A stretch of DNA of 6,955 bases. Source: Gammaproteobacteria bacterium (lineage in GTDB: Bacteria > Pseudomonadota > Gammaproteobacteria > UBA4575). Under the pieces are notes generated by a model. It ran no database searches. It saw only the letters and a program-made list of their open reading frames with translations, and had not been told where the DNA came from. Position numbers and translations under genes: made by a program. The stretch lies in assembly GCA_028281205.1 (NCBI GenBank), contig JANQKJ010000238.1, positions 1-6,955 on the forward strand, in the 5' to 3' direction. The stretch's first letter is position 1, and each line of letters starts with the position of its first letter. Shown here one piece after another: positions 1 to 6,874 of this stretch.

Positions 1-1329
1 GCATTGGAGCGTAGGAAGAAATAACCGCGACTGGCCTGCGTAGTCATAAGGGCTATCACACATTACACACTCAGCTTCATCTAAGCCAAGCTGATCAACA
101 AAATGTTTAAAACTTTGTTTTGCAGTCAAAGTCGCCGAAGTGTAAATCCATGCACATTGATATTCCTGAATTGCCTGTTGGTAAGGCCCTGCTACATTTA
201 AAGGCACACTGCCTAACACAAATCTGCGACGCCCCAGTTCAACCCATTGAACTGCATTATGGTTAATACTCTTAAATTCATCCAACAAGCCATTAAGCTC
301 GCCAATACGTTTATAAGATTGTGCTAATCCCGGAGACTCATTAGCTATAGCCAGTAATTTATTCTCTAAAGTTAATAATTCTGCAGCTAATTTTTCAAAT
401 GCAGTTTGCACAGCTTTGTCGCTGATCACATCACGCCATAATTCTCTGGTTTCTTGCATTTGCTTGGCGATACTACTGTAGAATTTTTCAACCACATCTA
501 ACACTGAGTAATAGACTTTGCTTATTGGAACAGTGTCAGTAGCAACCAGTGAACACTCTTTACTAATATCCGCGACCAGATCCTGTAATTGTCGGCTACT
601 TATGTGACTACCAAAAAAGTTTGGCAACACCTCTGTCAACTGATGCGCCTCATCCAATACAAACACATCAGCCATAGGGAGTAATTCGCCGAAGCCTTCG
701 CCTTTGAGCACTAAATCCGCACACAATAGATGATGGTTTATCACCACCAGCTCAGACTCTTGTGCACGCTTACGTGCTTTTAATACATGGCATTTATTAT
801 ATTCTGGGCACTCTCCACCCAAACAATTATCTCGCGTTGAAGTTATGTGTGACCATAATTCTGATTGTTCTGATAACTGATTAACTTCAGCTATATCACC
901 AGTCTTAGTGACAAGAGACCAGTCTTTCACTTCATAATAGTCACGCTTCAACTTGCGAAAATCATTTAAGTCGTGTTCAAAACGTTCGAAGCGATACTTG
1001 CATAAGTAATTTGAGCGGCCTTTCAGGATGGATGCATTGATACTTAATGCAGAGGCTTGTTGCAATAATGGAAGATCAGTATAAAAAAGCTGGTCTTGCA
1101 GGTGGCGTGTGCCGGTAGATACAACTACTTTCTTTCCGGACAATATCGCAGGCATTAAATAGGCGAAGGTTTTACCTACACCTGTACCTGCTTCCACTAC
1201 CAGAGTACTGCTGTGATTAATTGCATCATCAACAGCTTCAGCCATAGCGACTTGTTGCGGGCGATGTTTAAAACCTTCTATATTTTGCGCAAGCTGGCCT
1301 TGCAAAGAAAAATAATCTTCAATTGACAA
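1..1329 (-). CDS. yoaA: YoaA-type ATP-dependent DNA helicase (DinG/XPD family), N-terminal 443 residues, truncated by window edge
   Basis: I read this frame from the minus strand. It is open for 443 codons down to position 1 and continues outside the window. E. coli YoaA is about 640 residues, so roughly 200 C-terminal residues, including the last helicase motifs, are missing. Visible in order: an N-terminal GQLAQNIEGF segment; the RPQQ Q-motif (23-26); Walker A EAGTGVGKT (46-54); motif Ia STGTRHLQDQL (71-81); four cysteines spaced as in the XPD/DinG iron-sulfur domain (C110 in GRSNYLC, then C168, C173, C179); NHHL (197-200); the Walker B box DEAH (225-228); and TSATLT (397-402). The family comprises 5'-3' superfamily 2 helicases with a 4Fe-4S cluster. 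E. coli YoaA acts in damage tolerance and binds the polymerase III chi subunit. The start is inferred: no ATG precedes the Q-motif, and TTG at 1329 gives MSIEDYF, which aligns with the YoaA N-terminus, but it has no clear Shine-Dalgarno. It lies 28 nt after ispF and is probably read through from it. The family call is firm; YoaA over DinG rests on the segments around the cysteines and DEAH box. Confidence 0.93.
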   Translation of the reverse strand, partial: MSIEDYFSLQGQLAQNIEGFKHRPQQVAMAEAVDDAINHSSTLVVEAGTGVGKTFAYLMPAILSGKKVVVSTGTRHLQDQLFYTDLPLLQQASALSINASILKGRSNYLCKYRFERFEHDLNDFRKLKRDYYEVKDWSLVTKTGDIAEVNQLSEQSELWSHITSTRDNCLGGECPEYNKCHVLKARKRAQESELVVINHHLLCADLVLKGEGFGELLPMADVFVLDEAHQLTEVLPNFFGSHISSRQLQDLVADISKECSLVATDTVPISKVYYSVLDVVEKFYSSIAKQMQETRELWRDVISDKAVQTAFEKLAAELLTLENKLLAIANESPGLAQSYKRIGELNGLLDEFKSINHNAVQWVELGRRRFVLGSVPLNVAGPYQQAIQEYQCAWIYTSATLTAKQSFKHFVDQLGLDEAECVMCDSPYDYAGQSRLFLPTLQC

Positions 1330-1357
1330 TGGCTTAATACAATAATTTATTTGCTTG

Positions 1358-1825
1358 TTATTGCAACAACACAACCACCATGGCTGCAATGCCTTCTTCG
1401 CGTCCCACAAAACCCATGCGTTCCGTGGTAGTAGCTTTTACATTAACATTATCTACACTAATGTTTAGATCATGCGCTATTAATTTCTGCATATCTTCTA
1501 TGTGGGCACTAATTTTTGGTGCCTGCAAAATCACTGTTGCATCAACATTCACTAAAGTTAAATTTTTTTCAGTTATTTTACTTACAATATCAGTAACAAA
1601 TTCACGCGAGTCTCTATTTTTATTAGCATCATCCTGATCTGGAAAGTGGCGCCCGATGTCGCCCATGCCTGCCGCACCCAAAATTGCATCACATAATGCA
1701 TGCAATAGCACATCACCATCGGAGTGTGCCTCGATACCATGATTATGCGGCACCTTCACACCACCCAACATGATATGGTCACCCTTAGTAAAGCGATGCG
1801 CATCAAAACCTTGGCCAATTTTCAT
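1358..1825 (-). CDS. ispF: 2-C-methyl-D-erythritol 2,4-cyclodiphosphate synthase
   Basis: IspF converts CDP-methylerythritol 2-phosphate to methylerythritol 2,4-cyclodiphosphate with release of CMP. This is the fifth step of the cytoplasmic MEP isoprenoid pathway, and the enzyme is a trimer. At 155 aa it is about family length. The zinc ligands are in their usual places: D8 and H10 in GFDAHRF and H42 in HSDGDVLLHA, with the second-shell residues H34 and D38. D56 in GDIG, the FPDQDD loop (61-66) and the ATTTERMGF block (131-139), which carries the nucleotide-site T134/E135 pair, are also present. ATG at 1825 gives the standard MKIGQGFDAH N-terminus. It starts 12 nt after the ispD stop. The spacer is AT-rich and shows no Shine-Dalgarno, so translation may depend on ribosomes arriving from ispD. 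No defects are seen. Confidence 0.98.
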   Translation of the reverse strand: MKIGQGFDAHRFTKGDHIMLGGVKVPHNHGIEAHSDGDVLLHALCDAILGAAGMGDIGRHFPDQDDANKNRDSREFVTDIVSKITEKNLTLVNVDATVILQAPKISAHIEDMQKLIAHDLNISVDNVNVKATTTERMGFVGREEGIAAMVVVLLQ

Positions 1826-1837
1826 ATAAATTTAAAC

Positions 1838-2539
1838 TTATTCATTCCAAGTTAAATACATCTCAGCAATCGCGATATCATCCGGACAAGTGACTTTGAT
1901 ATTTCTACTACTTCCCTCAACGACACATGGATGAAAATTCATGGATTCAACAGCACTTGCTTCATCTGTAATCGTAATATTATTTTGCAACGCTTGCTTA
2001 ATCGCGTCATATAATATTTTAAATTTAAACATTTGCGGGGTAAATGCATGCCAAATACTGTCACGGTCCAGTGTGCAAGAAATTTCATGTTGCTGCACTT
2101 GTTTTATTGTATCGGTTGCACGCACGGCAAGAATGCCACCCACTTCATGCAACAAACAGGCATCAATGAGTTTTGTTAAATCCGCGTCTGACAAACATGG
2201 ACGCGCAGCATCATGCACCAGTACAAAATCATTAGGCTTGATTTCATTTTTTATTGCCTCTAATGCATTCAATACAGAGTGTGCACGAGTTTCACCGCCA
2301 ATGGCTTTACGAATTTTCTGACTACTATCTTGAAACGCTAACTGAGAGAACTTATCATCATCTACATGCAAGGCGAATACGACATGTTTGATATGAGCAT
2401 TGTCTAATAATGGCTGAGCAGCATGTTCAAGAATAGTCTTACCGCCGATATTAAGATACTGCTTGGGTACCGAGGACACCATGCGCTGGCCAATTCCCGC
2501 TGCAGGTATTATAGCCCAGCATTCGGGCGTTGCACTCAT
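1838..2539 (-). CDS. ispD: 2-C-methyl-D-erythritol 4-phosphate cytidylyltransferase
   Basis: IspD transfers CMP from CTP to 2-C-methyl-D-erythritol 4-phosphate, releasing pyrophosphate, in step three of the MEP pathway. At 233 aa it matches the E. coli enzyme in length. The nucleotide-binding motif PAAGIGQRM (12-20) contains catalytic R19, and VPKQYL (24-29) contains K26. VHDAARP (108-114) holds the metal/CTP aspartate D110 and R113. Also visible are ATDT (141-144), R159 in LDRD, TDEASAVE (191-198), and NIKVT (213-217) with the substrate-binding lysine K215. The ATG at 2539 overlaps the ftsB stop by 4 nt (ATGA), and no strong ribosome-binding site precedes it, so translational coupling to ftsB is likely. 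ispF, which acts two steps later in the same pathway, follows directly. IspD uses CTP, and the CTP synthase gene heads the same cluster; any functional meaning of that is inference. Confidence 0.98.
   Translation of the reverse strand: MSATPECWAIIPAAGIGQRMVSSVPKQYLNIGGKTILEHAAQPLLDNAHIKHVVFALHVDDDKFSQLAFQDSSQKIRKAIGGETRAHSVLNALEAIKNEIKPNDFVLVHDAARPCLSDADLTKLIDACLLHEVGGILAVRATDTIKQVQQHEISCTLDRDSIWHAFTPQMFKFKILYDAIKQALQNNITITDEASAVESMNFHPCVVEGSSRNIKVTCPDDIAIAEMYLTWNE
2536..2539 (-). promoter_or_regulatory. ATGA stop-start overlap, ftsB/ispD
   Basis: The ftsB TGA and the ispD ATG overlap as ATGA. The preceding bases (ACCAAGCAAGCA) offer no GGAG-like element, so ispD translation probably depends on ribosomes finishing ftsB. 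Confidence 0.8.
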
Positions 2540-2829
2540 TGCTTGCTTGGTTGAGTATTTTTTTCAATAACCTGAAAGAATGTCTCACCTTCACGAATCA
2601 TACCCAACTCCATACGCGCACGCTCTTCGATTGCATCGAAACCTGATTTCAGGTCTTCAACTTCTGCAGCAAGCACTTCATTACGTTCATAAAGTTGCTG
2701 GTTAATCGCTGTTTGATTATCTATGCGCTGGCTTAAATGAATTAACTTGCGCACACCGTCACGATCGACCCATAGCTGATACTGCAAAAAAACGAAAATC
2801 GTAATCAAAAATGCAATAAATAGCTTCAT
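2536..2829 (-). CDS. ftsB: Cell division protein FtsB (septum formation initiator family)
   Basis: FtsB is a small bitopic inner-membrane protein that forms the FtsQ-FtsL-FtsB complex at the septum and helps activate the FtsW-FtsI peptidoglycan synthase. At 97 aa it is close to the usual size (about 100). There is one hydrophobic transmembrane segment at the N-terminus (residues 2-20, MKLFIAFLIT onward, ending QYQLW). A periplasmic heptad-like coiled coil follows (about 28-65, rich in L, I, N, Q and E). The family signature EERARMELGM (68-77) and GETFF (81-85) come next, with a polar tail. It sits between eno and ispD, the usual gammaproteobacterial position. It starts 20 nt after the eno stop and ends in a 4-nt overlap with ispD. 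The spacer to eno has no recognisable Shine-Dalgarno, which would suit the low abundance of FtsB; that link is inference. Confidence 0.96.
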   Translation of the reverse strand: MKLFIAFLITIFVFLQYQLWVDRDGVRKLIHLSQRIDNQTAINQQLYERNEVLAAEVEDLKSGFDAIEERARMELGMIREGETFFQVIEKNTQPSKQ

Positions 2830-2849
2830 TGAGTAATCGATTATTTAGC

Positions 2850-4130
2850 TCAGGATTGACGAAATACTTCCTTCCCAGGATACACCGCTTTTGTACCTAA
2901 TTCTTCTTCAATACGTAGCAATTGATTATATTTGGCGACTCGATCAGAGCGCGACAAGGAACCTGTCTTGATTTGACCAGCACCAGTAGCAACTGCAAGG
3001 TCAGCAATTGTAACATCTTCAGTTTCTCCAGAACGATGTGAGATAACAGCAGTATAATTCGCATCATGCGCCATTTTAATTGCCGCAAGGGTTTCTGTCA
3101 GTGAGCCAATTTGATTAAGCTTAATCAGGATCGAGTTGGCCACGCCCATTTTTATACCTTTAGCAAAAATTTCTGTGTTGGTTACAAACAGATCGTCTCC
3201 CACCAATTGCACTTTGTTGCCTAGTTCAGAAGTTAGTTGTGCCCAGCCATCCCAGTCATCTTCAGCCAAACCGTCTTCAACTGTAATAATAGGGTACTTA
3301 TTTACCAGTGAAGATAAGTACTCAACAAATTCAGCACTTGAATATACTTTGCCCTCTGACTCAAGGTGGTATTGCCCATCTTTATAGAACTCTGAACTGG
3401 CACAGTCCAAACCAATGCTGACCTGATCACCTGATTGATAGCCTGCGGCTTCAATTGCCTGCAAAATAATTTCTATTGCTTGCTCGTTAGCATCCAGCGT
3501 GGGAGCGAATCCACCTTCATCACCTACTGCGGTATTCAGCCCTTTACTCTTGAGTATGGATTTCAAATTATGAAAAATCTCACAACCACATTGTACGGCT
3601 TCGCTAAAGGATGACACGCCGTGTGGAACCACCATAAATTCCTGCAAGTCCGCACCTTTATGCGCATGCGCACCACCGTTGATAATATTCATCATTGGTA
3701 CCGGCAATACCATTTGTGCATCAGTATTTAGATATTGATACAGCGGCTGCTGTTGTTCGGCTGCCGCCGCTTTTGCCACAGCAAGCGACACAGCAAGTAC
3801 TGCATTTGCACCCATATTCGCTTTGTTTGGCGTCCCGTCTAATGTCAGCATAATGTTGTCGACATTGGATTGATCAAGTGCCTCAACGCCAATTAACTTG
3901 GACTGGATTTGATTATTCACATTGTCGACGGCTTGCTTAACACCCTTACCCAGATAACGTTGTTTATCTCCATCACGCATTTCCAGTGCTTCCAATGCAC
4001 CAGTGGATGCACCCGATGGAACAGCTGCGCGACCAAATGCGCCAGATTTCAATTGCACATCTGCTTCTACCGTTGGGTTTCCCCGTGAATCTATAATTTC
4101 TCTTGCTTTAATACTGTATATTTGTGACAT
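2850..4130 (-). CDS. eno: Enolase (phosphopyruvate hydratase)
   Basis: Enolase interconverts 2-phosphoglycerate and phosphoenolpyruvate in glycolysis and gluconeogenesis. It needs Mg2+ and acts in the cytosol. In some bacteria it is also part of the RNase E degradosome, which cannot be judged here. At 426 aa it is slightly shorter than the E. coli protein (432). The key residues are all visible: S41 in the GASTG loop (40-44), H155, E164 in QEFM, catalytic base/acid E205 in VGDEGGF, metal ligands D242, E285 (VEDGLAEDDW) and D312 (GDDLFVTN), general base K337 in IKLNQ, H365 in SHRSGETED, and K388 in IKTGS. The N-terminus has the typical IDSRGNPTVE (13-22). One mobile active-site loop reads HAHKGADLQEF (155-165) rather than the common HADNNVD type. 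The start is supported by an AAGGA element 10 nt upstream, part of a tandem repeat. The 73-nt gap before it is the widest spacing inside the cluster. Confidence 0.99.
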   Translation of the reverse strand: MSQIYSIKAREIIDSRGNPTVEADVQLKSGAFGRAAVPSGASTGALEALEMRDGDKQRYLGKGVKQAVDNVNNQIQSKLIGVEALDQSNVDNIMLTLDGTPNKANMGANAVLAVSLAVAKAAAAEQQQPLYQYLNTDAQMVLPVPMMNIINGGAHAHKGADLQEFMVVPHGVSSFSEAVQCGCEIFHNLKSILKSKGLNTAVGDEGGFAPTLDANEQAIEIILQAIEAAGYQSGDQVSIGLDCASSEFYKDGQYHLESEGKVYSSAEFVEYLSSLVNKYPIITVEDGLAEDDWDGWAQLTSELGNKVQLVGDDLFVTNTEIFAKGIKMGVANSILIKLNQIGSLTETLAAIKMAHDANYTAVISHRSGETEDVTIADLAVATGAGQIKTGSLSRSDRVAKYNQLLRIEEELGTKAVYPGKEVFRQS

Positions 4131-4134
4131 GTAT

Positions 4135-4160
4135 TTCCGATCCTTGCTTTCGATCCTTGC
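4135..4160 (-). repeat. 13-bp tandem duplication carrying two Shine-Dalgarno-like cores upstream of eno
   Basis: On the coding strand, GCAAGGATCGAAA is followed directly by GCAAGGATCGGAA, a 12 of 13 match. Each unit contains AAGGA, complementary to the 3' end of 16S rRNA. The downstream AAGGA ends 10 nt before the eno ATG, which is a workable spacing. The upstream copy is 23 nt away, too far for direct initiation from that ATG. The duplication is seen directly. A role as a ribosome standby or extra loading site is inference. Confidence 0.85.
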
Positions 4161-4181
4161 CTACTATTATCAGTGAGGCGT

Positions 4182-4208
4182 GTTATACCGCAGTCCCGTG
4201 TATTTAAA
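4182..4208 (-). promoter_or_regulatory. Possible weak internal promoter between kdsA and eno
   Basis: On the minus strand, TATAAC (4182-4187) resembles a sigma-70 -10 element (5 of 6). TTTAAA lies 15 nt upstream across the kdsA stop codon and matches the -35 consensus at 4 of 6, but the spacer is shorter than the preferred 17. It would give eno transcription independent of pyrG-kdsA, which is plausible for a glycolytic gene. This is a pattern match only and could be chance. Confidence 0.25.
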
Positions 4209-5046
4209 GTGACAGGGACGTGTGCTCCATCAAAGATGATGACTTCACGACTTTATCTAAAGCGCAAAGCGTAGATAAAAGTTCGGGCACGAGTTCTAGA
4301 GGCAAAGAGTTGGAACCATCACTCTTTGCATGTCTAGGGTCTGGATGGGTTTCCATGAACAACCCAGCAACCCCGACACTAATTGCAGCACGTGCCAATA
4401 CTGGGACAAATTCTCGTTGCCCACCTGACCGGCTGCCATCGCCGCCGGGCAATTGTACCGAATGTGTAGCATCAAAAACTACTGGACATCCTGTTTCACG
4501 CATGATTGCCAAGGAACGCATATCGGACACCAGGTTGCCGTAACCAAAAGATGCTCCGCGCTCACAGACCATTATTTGATCATTGCCTACTGCGCGTGCT
4601 TTGGCCACTACATGTTTCATATCCCAGGGTGACAAAAACTGCCCTTTTTTAATATTCACTGGCTTGCCAACCGACGCAACCCTTTGAATATAATTGGTTT
4701 GTCGACATAAGAAAGCTGGTGTTTGTAGCACATCAGCAACTTCAGCAACCTCATCCAACGGGCTATCCTCATGCACATCGGTCAAAATTGGAACCTTAAA
4801 TTGGTCCTTAACTGCTTGTAAAATAGCCAATCCCTGTTCAATTCCCAGGCCTCGAAAGCTACTCTCGGAAGTACGATTGGCCTTATCAAATGAGGATTTA
4901 TAGATAAAAGGTACATTATTTTTTTCAGCTATTTCTTTTAATTGCCCTGCTGTCTGCTGTGCCAGCTCCAAACTTTCGACCACACAAGGACCTGCAATAA
5001 GCAACATGGGGTGTTCCAACCCCACCTCAAAATCACACAGCTTCAT
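4204..5046 (-). CDS. kdsA: 3-deoxy-8-phosphooctulonate (KDO-8-P) synthase, metal-dependent class
   Basis: KdsA condenses phosphoenolpyruvate with arabinose 5-phosphate to make KDO 8-phosphate, the precursor of the KDO sugars joining lipid A to the LPS core. At 280 aa it has family length. Motifs are IAGPCVVES (17-25), KSSFDKANRTS (50-60), TDVHE (89-93), CRQT (114-117), NIKKGQFLSPWD (131-142), CERGASFGYGNLV (161-173), FDATHSVQLPGG (191-202) and METHPDPRHAKSDG (231-244). The four metal ligands of the Aquifex enzyme (C11, H185, E222, D233) correspond, at a constant offset of ten, to C21, H195, E232 and D243. E. coli KdsA has Asn in place of the Cys and needs no metal, so this protein is predicted to be the metal-dependent class. 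The ATG at 5046 overlaps the pyrG stop by 4 nt and lacks a clear ribosome-binding site, so coupling to pyrG is likely. PEP links it metabolically to eno next door. Confidence 0.98.
   Translation of the reverse strand: MKLCDFEVGLEHPMLLIAGPCVVESLELAQQTAGQLKEIAEKNNVPFIYKSSFDKANRTSESSFRGLGIEQGLAILQAVKDQFKVPILTDVHEDSPLDEVAEVADVLQTPAFLCRQTNYIQRVASVGKPVNIKKGQFLSPWDMKHVVAKARAVGNDQIMVCERGASFGYGNLVSDMRSLAIMRETGCPVVFDATHSVQLPGGDGSRSGGQREFVPVLARAAISVGVAGLFMETHPDPRHAKSDGSNSLPLELVPELLSTLCALDKVVKSSSLMEHTSLSL
5043..5046 (-). promoter_or_regulatory. ATGA stop-start overlap, pyrG/kdsA
   Basis: The pyrG TGA and the kdsA ATG share bases as ATGA on the coding strand. No Shine-Dalgarno is visible in the pyrG codons just upstream. 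Termination-reinitiation is a well-known use of this arrangement; its use here is inferred. Confidence 0.8.
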
Positions 5047-6737
5047 ACAGATTCAGTAGTTGTTGACTGTTCAGGCGCTTTAGCAGTAACACTAGAAGGT
5101 GAAGATCCCTTCTTCTGTTCCCGGCCTTTTCTTGCCGCTCTGACAAACCCGGTAAACAATGGATGTCCGTCGCGAGGTGTGGAAGTAAATTCCGGATGGA
5201 ATTGACAACCAATAAACCAAGGGTGATCTGCAATCTCAATCACCTCAACCAATTTATCGTCAATTGATTTACCCGTAAACGATAAACCGGCGTTACTCAA
5301 TGTAGCCATAAAGGTATTGTTAAACTCATAGCGATGTCGGTGTCTCTCTAAAATAATATCTTCACCATACATATCTCTTACCAAAGAATTCTCTGATAAA
5401 CGACACTGTTGGCCACCTAATCTCATAGTGCCACCTAAATCAGAATTTTCATTGCGTTCCTCAATACTGCCATCGCGTTGTTTCCACTCAGTAATCAACG
5501 CTATCACCGGGTTTGGTGTATCTTCTAGAAATTCAGTACTATGAGCCTGCTCTAGGCCAGCCACATTGCGTGCAAAATCAATCACTGCAACTTGCATACC
5601 TAAGCAAATACCCAAGTAAGGGATATTATTCTCACGCGCAAACTGGGATGCCAAAATTTTACCTTCAATACCGCGTTGACCAAAACCACCCGGGACTAAA
5701 ATAGCGTCGGCATCTCTAAGTAAACCAACTCCATTAACTTCGATGCTTTCTGAATCTAAGTACTTAATATTCACTTGCGTACGCGTCTGTGCACCCGCAT
5801 GAATTAAGGCTTCATTAAGTGATTTATAGGATTCAGTAAGTTCAACATACTTGCCTACCATGTATATATTGACTTCCACTTCAGGAAACTCAATCGCATG
5901 CACAACCTCTTTCCAGTCAGTCAAATCTGCGGGTGGCAAATCTAATTCAAATTTCTCACACACAATGTCATCTAAACCTTGTGAATGTAACCACAAAGGA
6001 ATTTTATAAATACTGGAAACATCTACTGATGAGATGACAGCTTTTTCTTCTACATTAGTAAACAAGGCTATTTTTTTACGTTCGCTATCAGGAATCTGGC
6101 GTTCACCACGGCAAAGTAAAATATCCGGCTGAATACCTATCGACCTAAGCTCTTTCACCGAGTGCTGTGTGGGCTTGGTTTTTAGTTCACCAGAAGCTTT
6201 TATATAAGGAACTAAAGTGAGGTGTAGGTAAATAACATTACTGCGCCCAAGCTCAACACCAATTTGACGAATCGCTTCCATAAACGGTAATGATTCAATA
6301 TCACCGACCGTACCACCAATTTCCACCAAGGCAACATCCGCACCTTCAGAACCTTTTTTAACCGAGGCTTTAATTTCATCAGTAATGTGAGGAATCACTT
6401 GAACAGTTCCGCCTAAATAATCACCTCGACGTTCTTTGCGAATTACGTTTTCGTAGATTTGACCAGTTGTATAGTTGTTACTACGCTTAGAACGAAAGCG
6501 TACAAAGCGCTCATAGTGCCCCAGATCCAGATCAGTCTCGGCACCGTCCTCAGTCACATAGACTTCGCCATGCTGAAACGGACTCATAGTGCCTGGATCG
6601 ACGTTGATATAAGGATCCAGTTTGATCATGGTGACAGAAAGGCCGCGCGCTTCTAATATCGCGCCCAATGAGGCACTGGCGATACCCTTTCCTAGTGAAG
6701 AGACCACCCCGCCTGTGATAAAGATGTACCGTGTCAT
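5043..6737 (-). CDS. pyrG: CTP synthase (glutamine-hydrolysing)
   Basis: PyrG makes CTP from UTP, ATP and glutamine, the last step of de novo pyrimidine nucleotide synthesis. It acts in the cytosol as a tetramer. With ATG at 6737 the protein is 564 aa. The N-terminal synthetase domain (about 1-266) starts TRYIFITGGVVSSLGKG with the P-loop lysine K17, followed by KLDPYINVDPGTM, HGEVYVTEDGAETDLDLGHYERF and EIGGTVGDIES. The class I glutamine amidotransferase domain (about 285-535) has the oxyanion strand GGFGQRG (350-356), nucleophile C378 in LGICLGMQ, and the H514/E516 pair in QFHPEF. The in-frame GTG just before the ATG is a less likely start, since GGAA sits 7 nt before the ATG and only 4 nt before the GTG. 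The C-terminus has a polar Ser/Thr/Lys-rich tail of about 25 residues, making it some 20 residues longer than E. coli PyrG (545). Its stop overlaps the kdsA start. Confidence 0.98.
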   Translation of the reverse strand: MTRYIFITGGVVSSLGKGIASASLGAILEARGLSVTMIKLDPYINVDPGTMSPFQHGEVYVTEDGAETDLDLGHYERFVRFRSKRSNNYTTGQIYENVIRKERRGDYLGGTVQVIPHITDEIKASVKKGSEGADVALVEIGGTVGDIESLPFMEAIRQIGVELGRSNVIYLHLTLVPYIKASGELKTKPTQHSVKELRSIGIQPDILLCRGERQIPDSERKKIALFTNVEEKAVISSVDVSSIYKIPLWLHSQGLDDIVCEKFELDLPPADLTDWKEVVHAIEFPEVEVNIYMVGKYVELTESYKSLNEALIHAGAQTRTQVNIKYLDSESIEVNGVGLLRDADAILVPGGFGQRGIEGKILASQFARENNIPYLGICLGMQVAVIDFARNVAGLEQAHSTEFLEDTPNPVIALITEWKQRDGSIEERNENSDLGGTMRLGGQQCRLSENSLVRDMYGEDIILERHRHRYEFNNTFMATLSNAGLSFTGKSIDDKLVEVIEIADHPWFIGCQFHPEFTSTPRDGHPLFTGFVRAARKGREQKKGSSPSSVTAKAPEQSTTTESV

Positions 6738-6778
6738 CACGTAATTCCAAATGCAAGATGGGATATCAGATTACCAAA

Positions 6779-6838
6779 GCCTGGCCTTTGCCACAATGAG
6801 ACCTTTGCATAAAATTACGAGTGGTACCAAGACCAGGC
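6779..6838 (-). repeat. Long inverted repeat in the probable pyrG leader
   Basis: On the minus strand, GCCTGGTCTT (6838-6829) can pair with AAGGCCAGGC (6788-6779). This gives a 10-bp stem with one G-U wobble, which in RNA of the opposite strand would be a C-A mismatch. Inside, CCAC (6824-6821) can pair with GTGG (6794-6791), leaving a 26-nt loop. The structure ends about 41 nt before the pyrG ATG, so it would not directly cover the ribosome-binding site. CCTTTGC also occurs twice on the plus strand (6785-6791 and 6802-6808). The repeat is seen directly; a regulatory role is unproven. Confidence 0.5.
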
Positions 6839-6845
6839 AAAATTG

Positions 6846-6874
6846 AATAAAAAAAGCAGTTTACTGATAGTAAA
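6846..6874 (-). promoter_or_regulatory. Candidate sigma-70 promoter for the pyrG cluster
   Basis: On the minus strand, TTTACT (6874-6869) and TTTATT (6851-6846) are 17 nt apart, each matching the -35 and -10 consensus at 4 of 6 positions. An alternative pair, TTCACT (6892-6887) and TATCAG (6869-6864), has the same spacing and quality. The stretch is AT-rich, so such matches arise easily, and this one competes with the terminator reading of the same bases. Some promoter in 6738-6955 is plausible if the cluster is not read through from an upstream gene. Confidence 0.25.

Noticed and set aside
1380..2321. Plus-strand open frames opposite ispF and ispD (1380-1637 and 1941-2321).
   Set aside because: They lie wholly within well-conserved genes on the other strand and have no recognisable domains.
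4220..4543. Plus-strand open frames opposite kdsA (also 4694-4903).
   Set aside because: Antisense shadows of a clearly conserved gene; the peptides resemble no family and have no ribosome-binding site.
5033..5239. Alternative-frame minus-strand open frames within pyrG (5033-5239, 6550-6756) and eno (2897-3088).
   Set aside because: Out-of-frame readings of genes whose true frames carry all catalytic motifs.
6738..6740. In-frame GTG immediately before the pyrG ATG as the start codon.
   Set aside because: The ATG gives the conserved N-terminus and better spacing from the GGAA element; the GTG would be only 4 nt from it.
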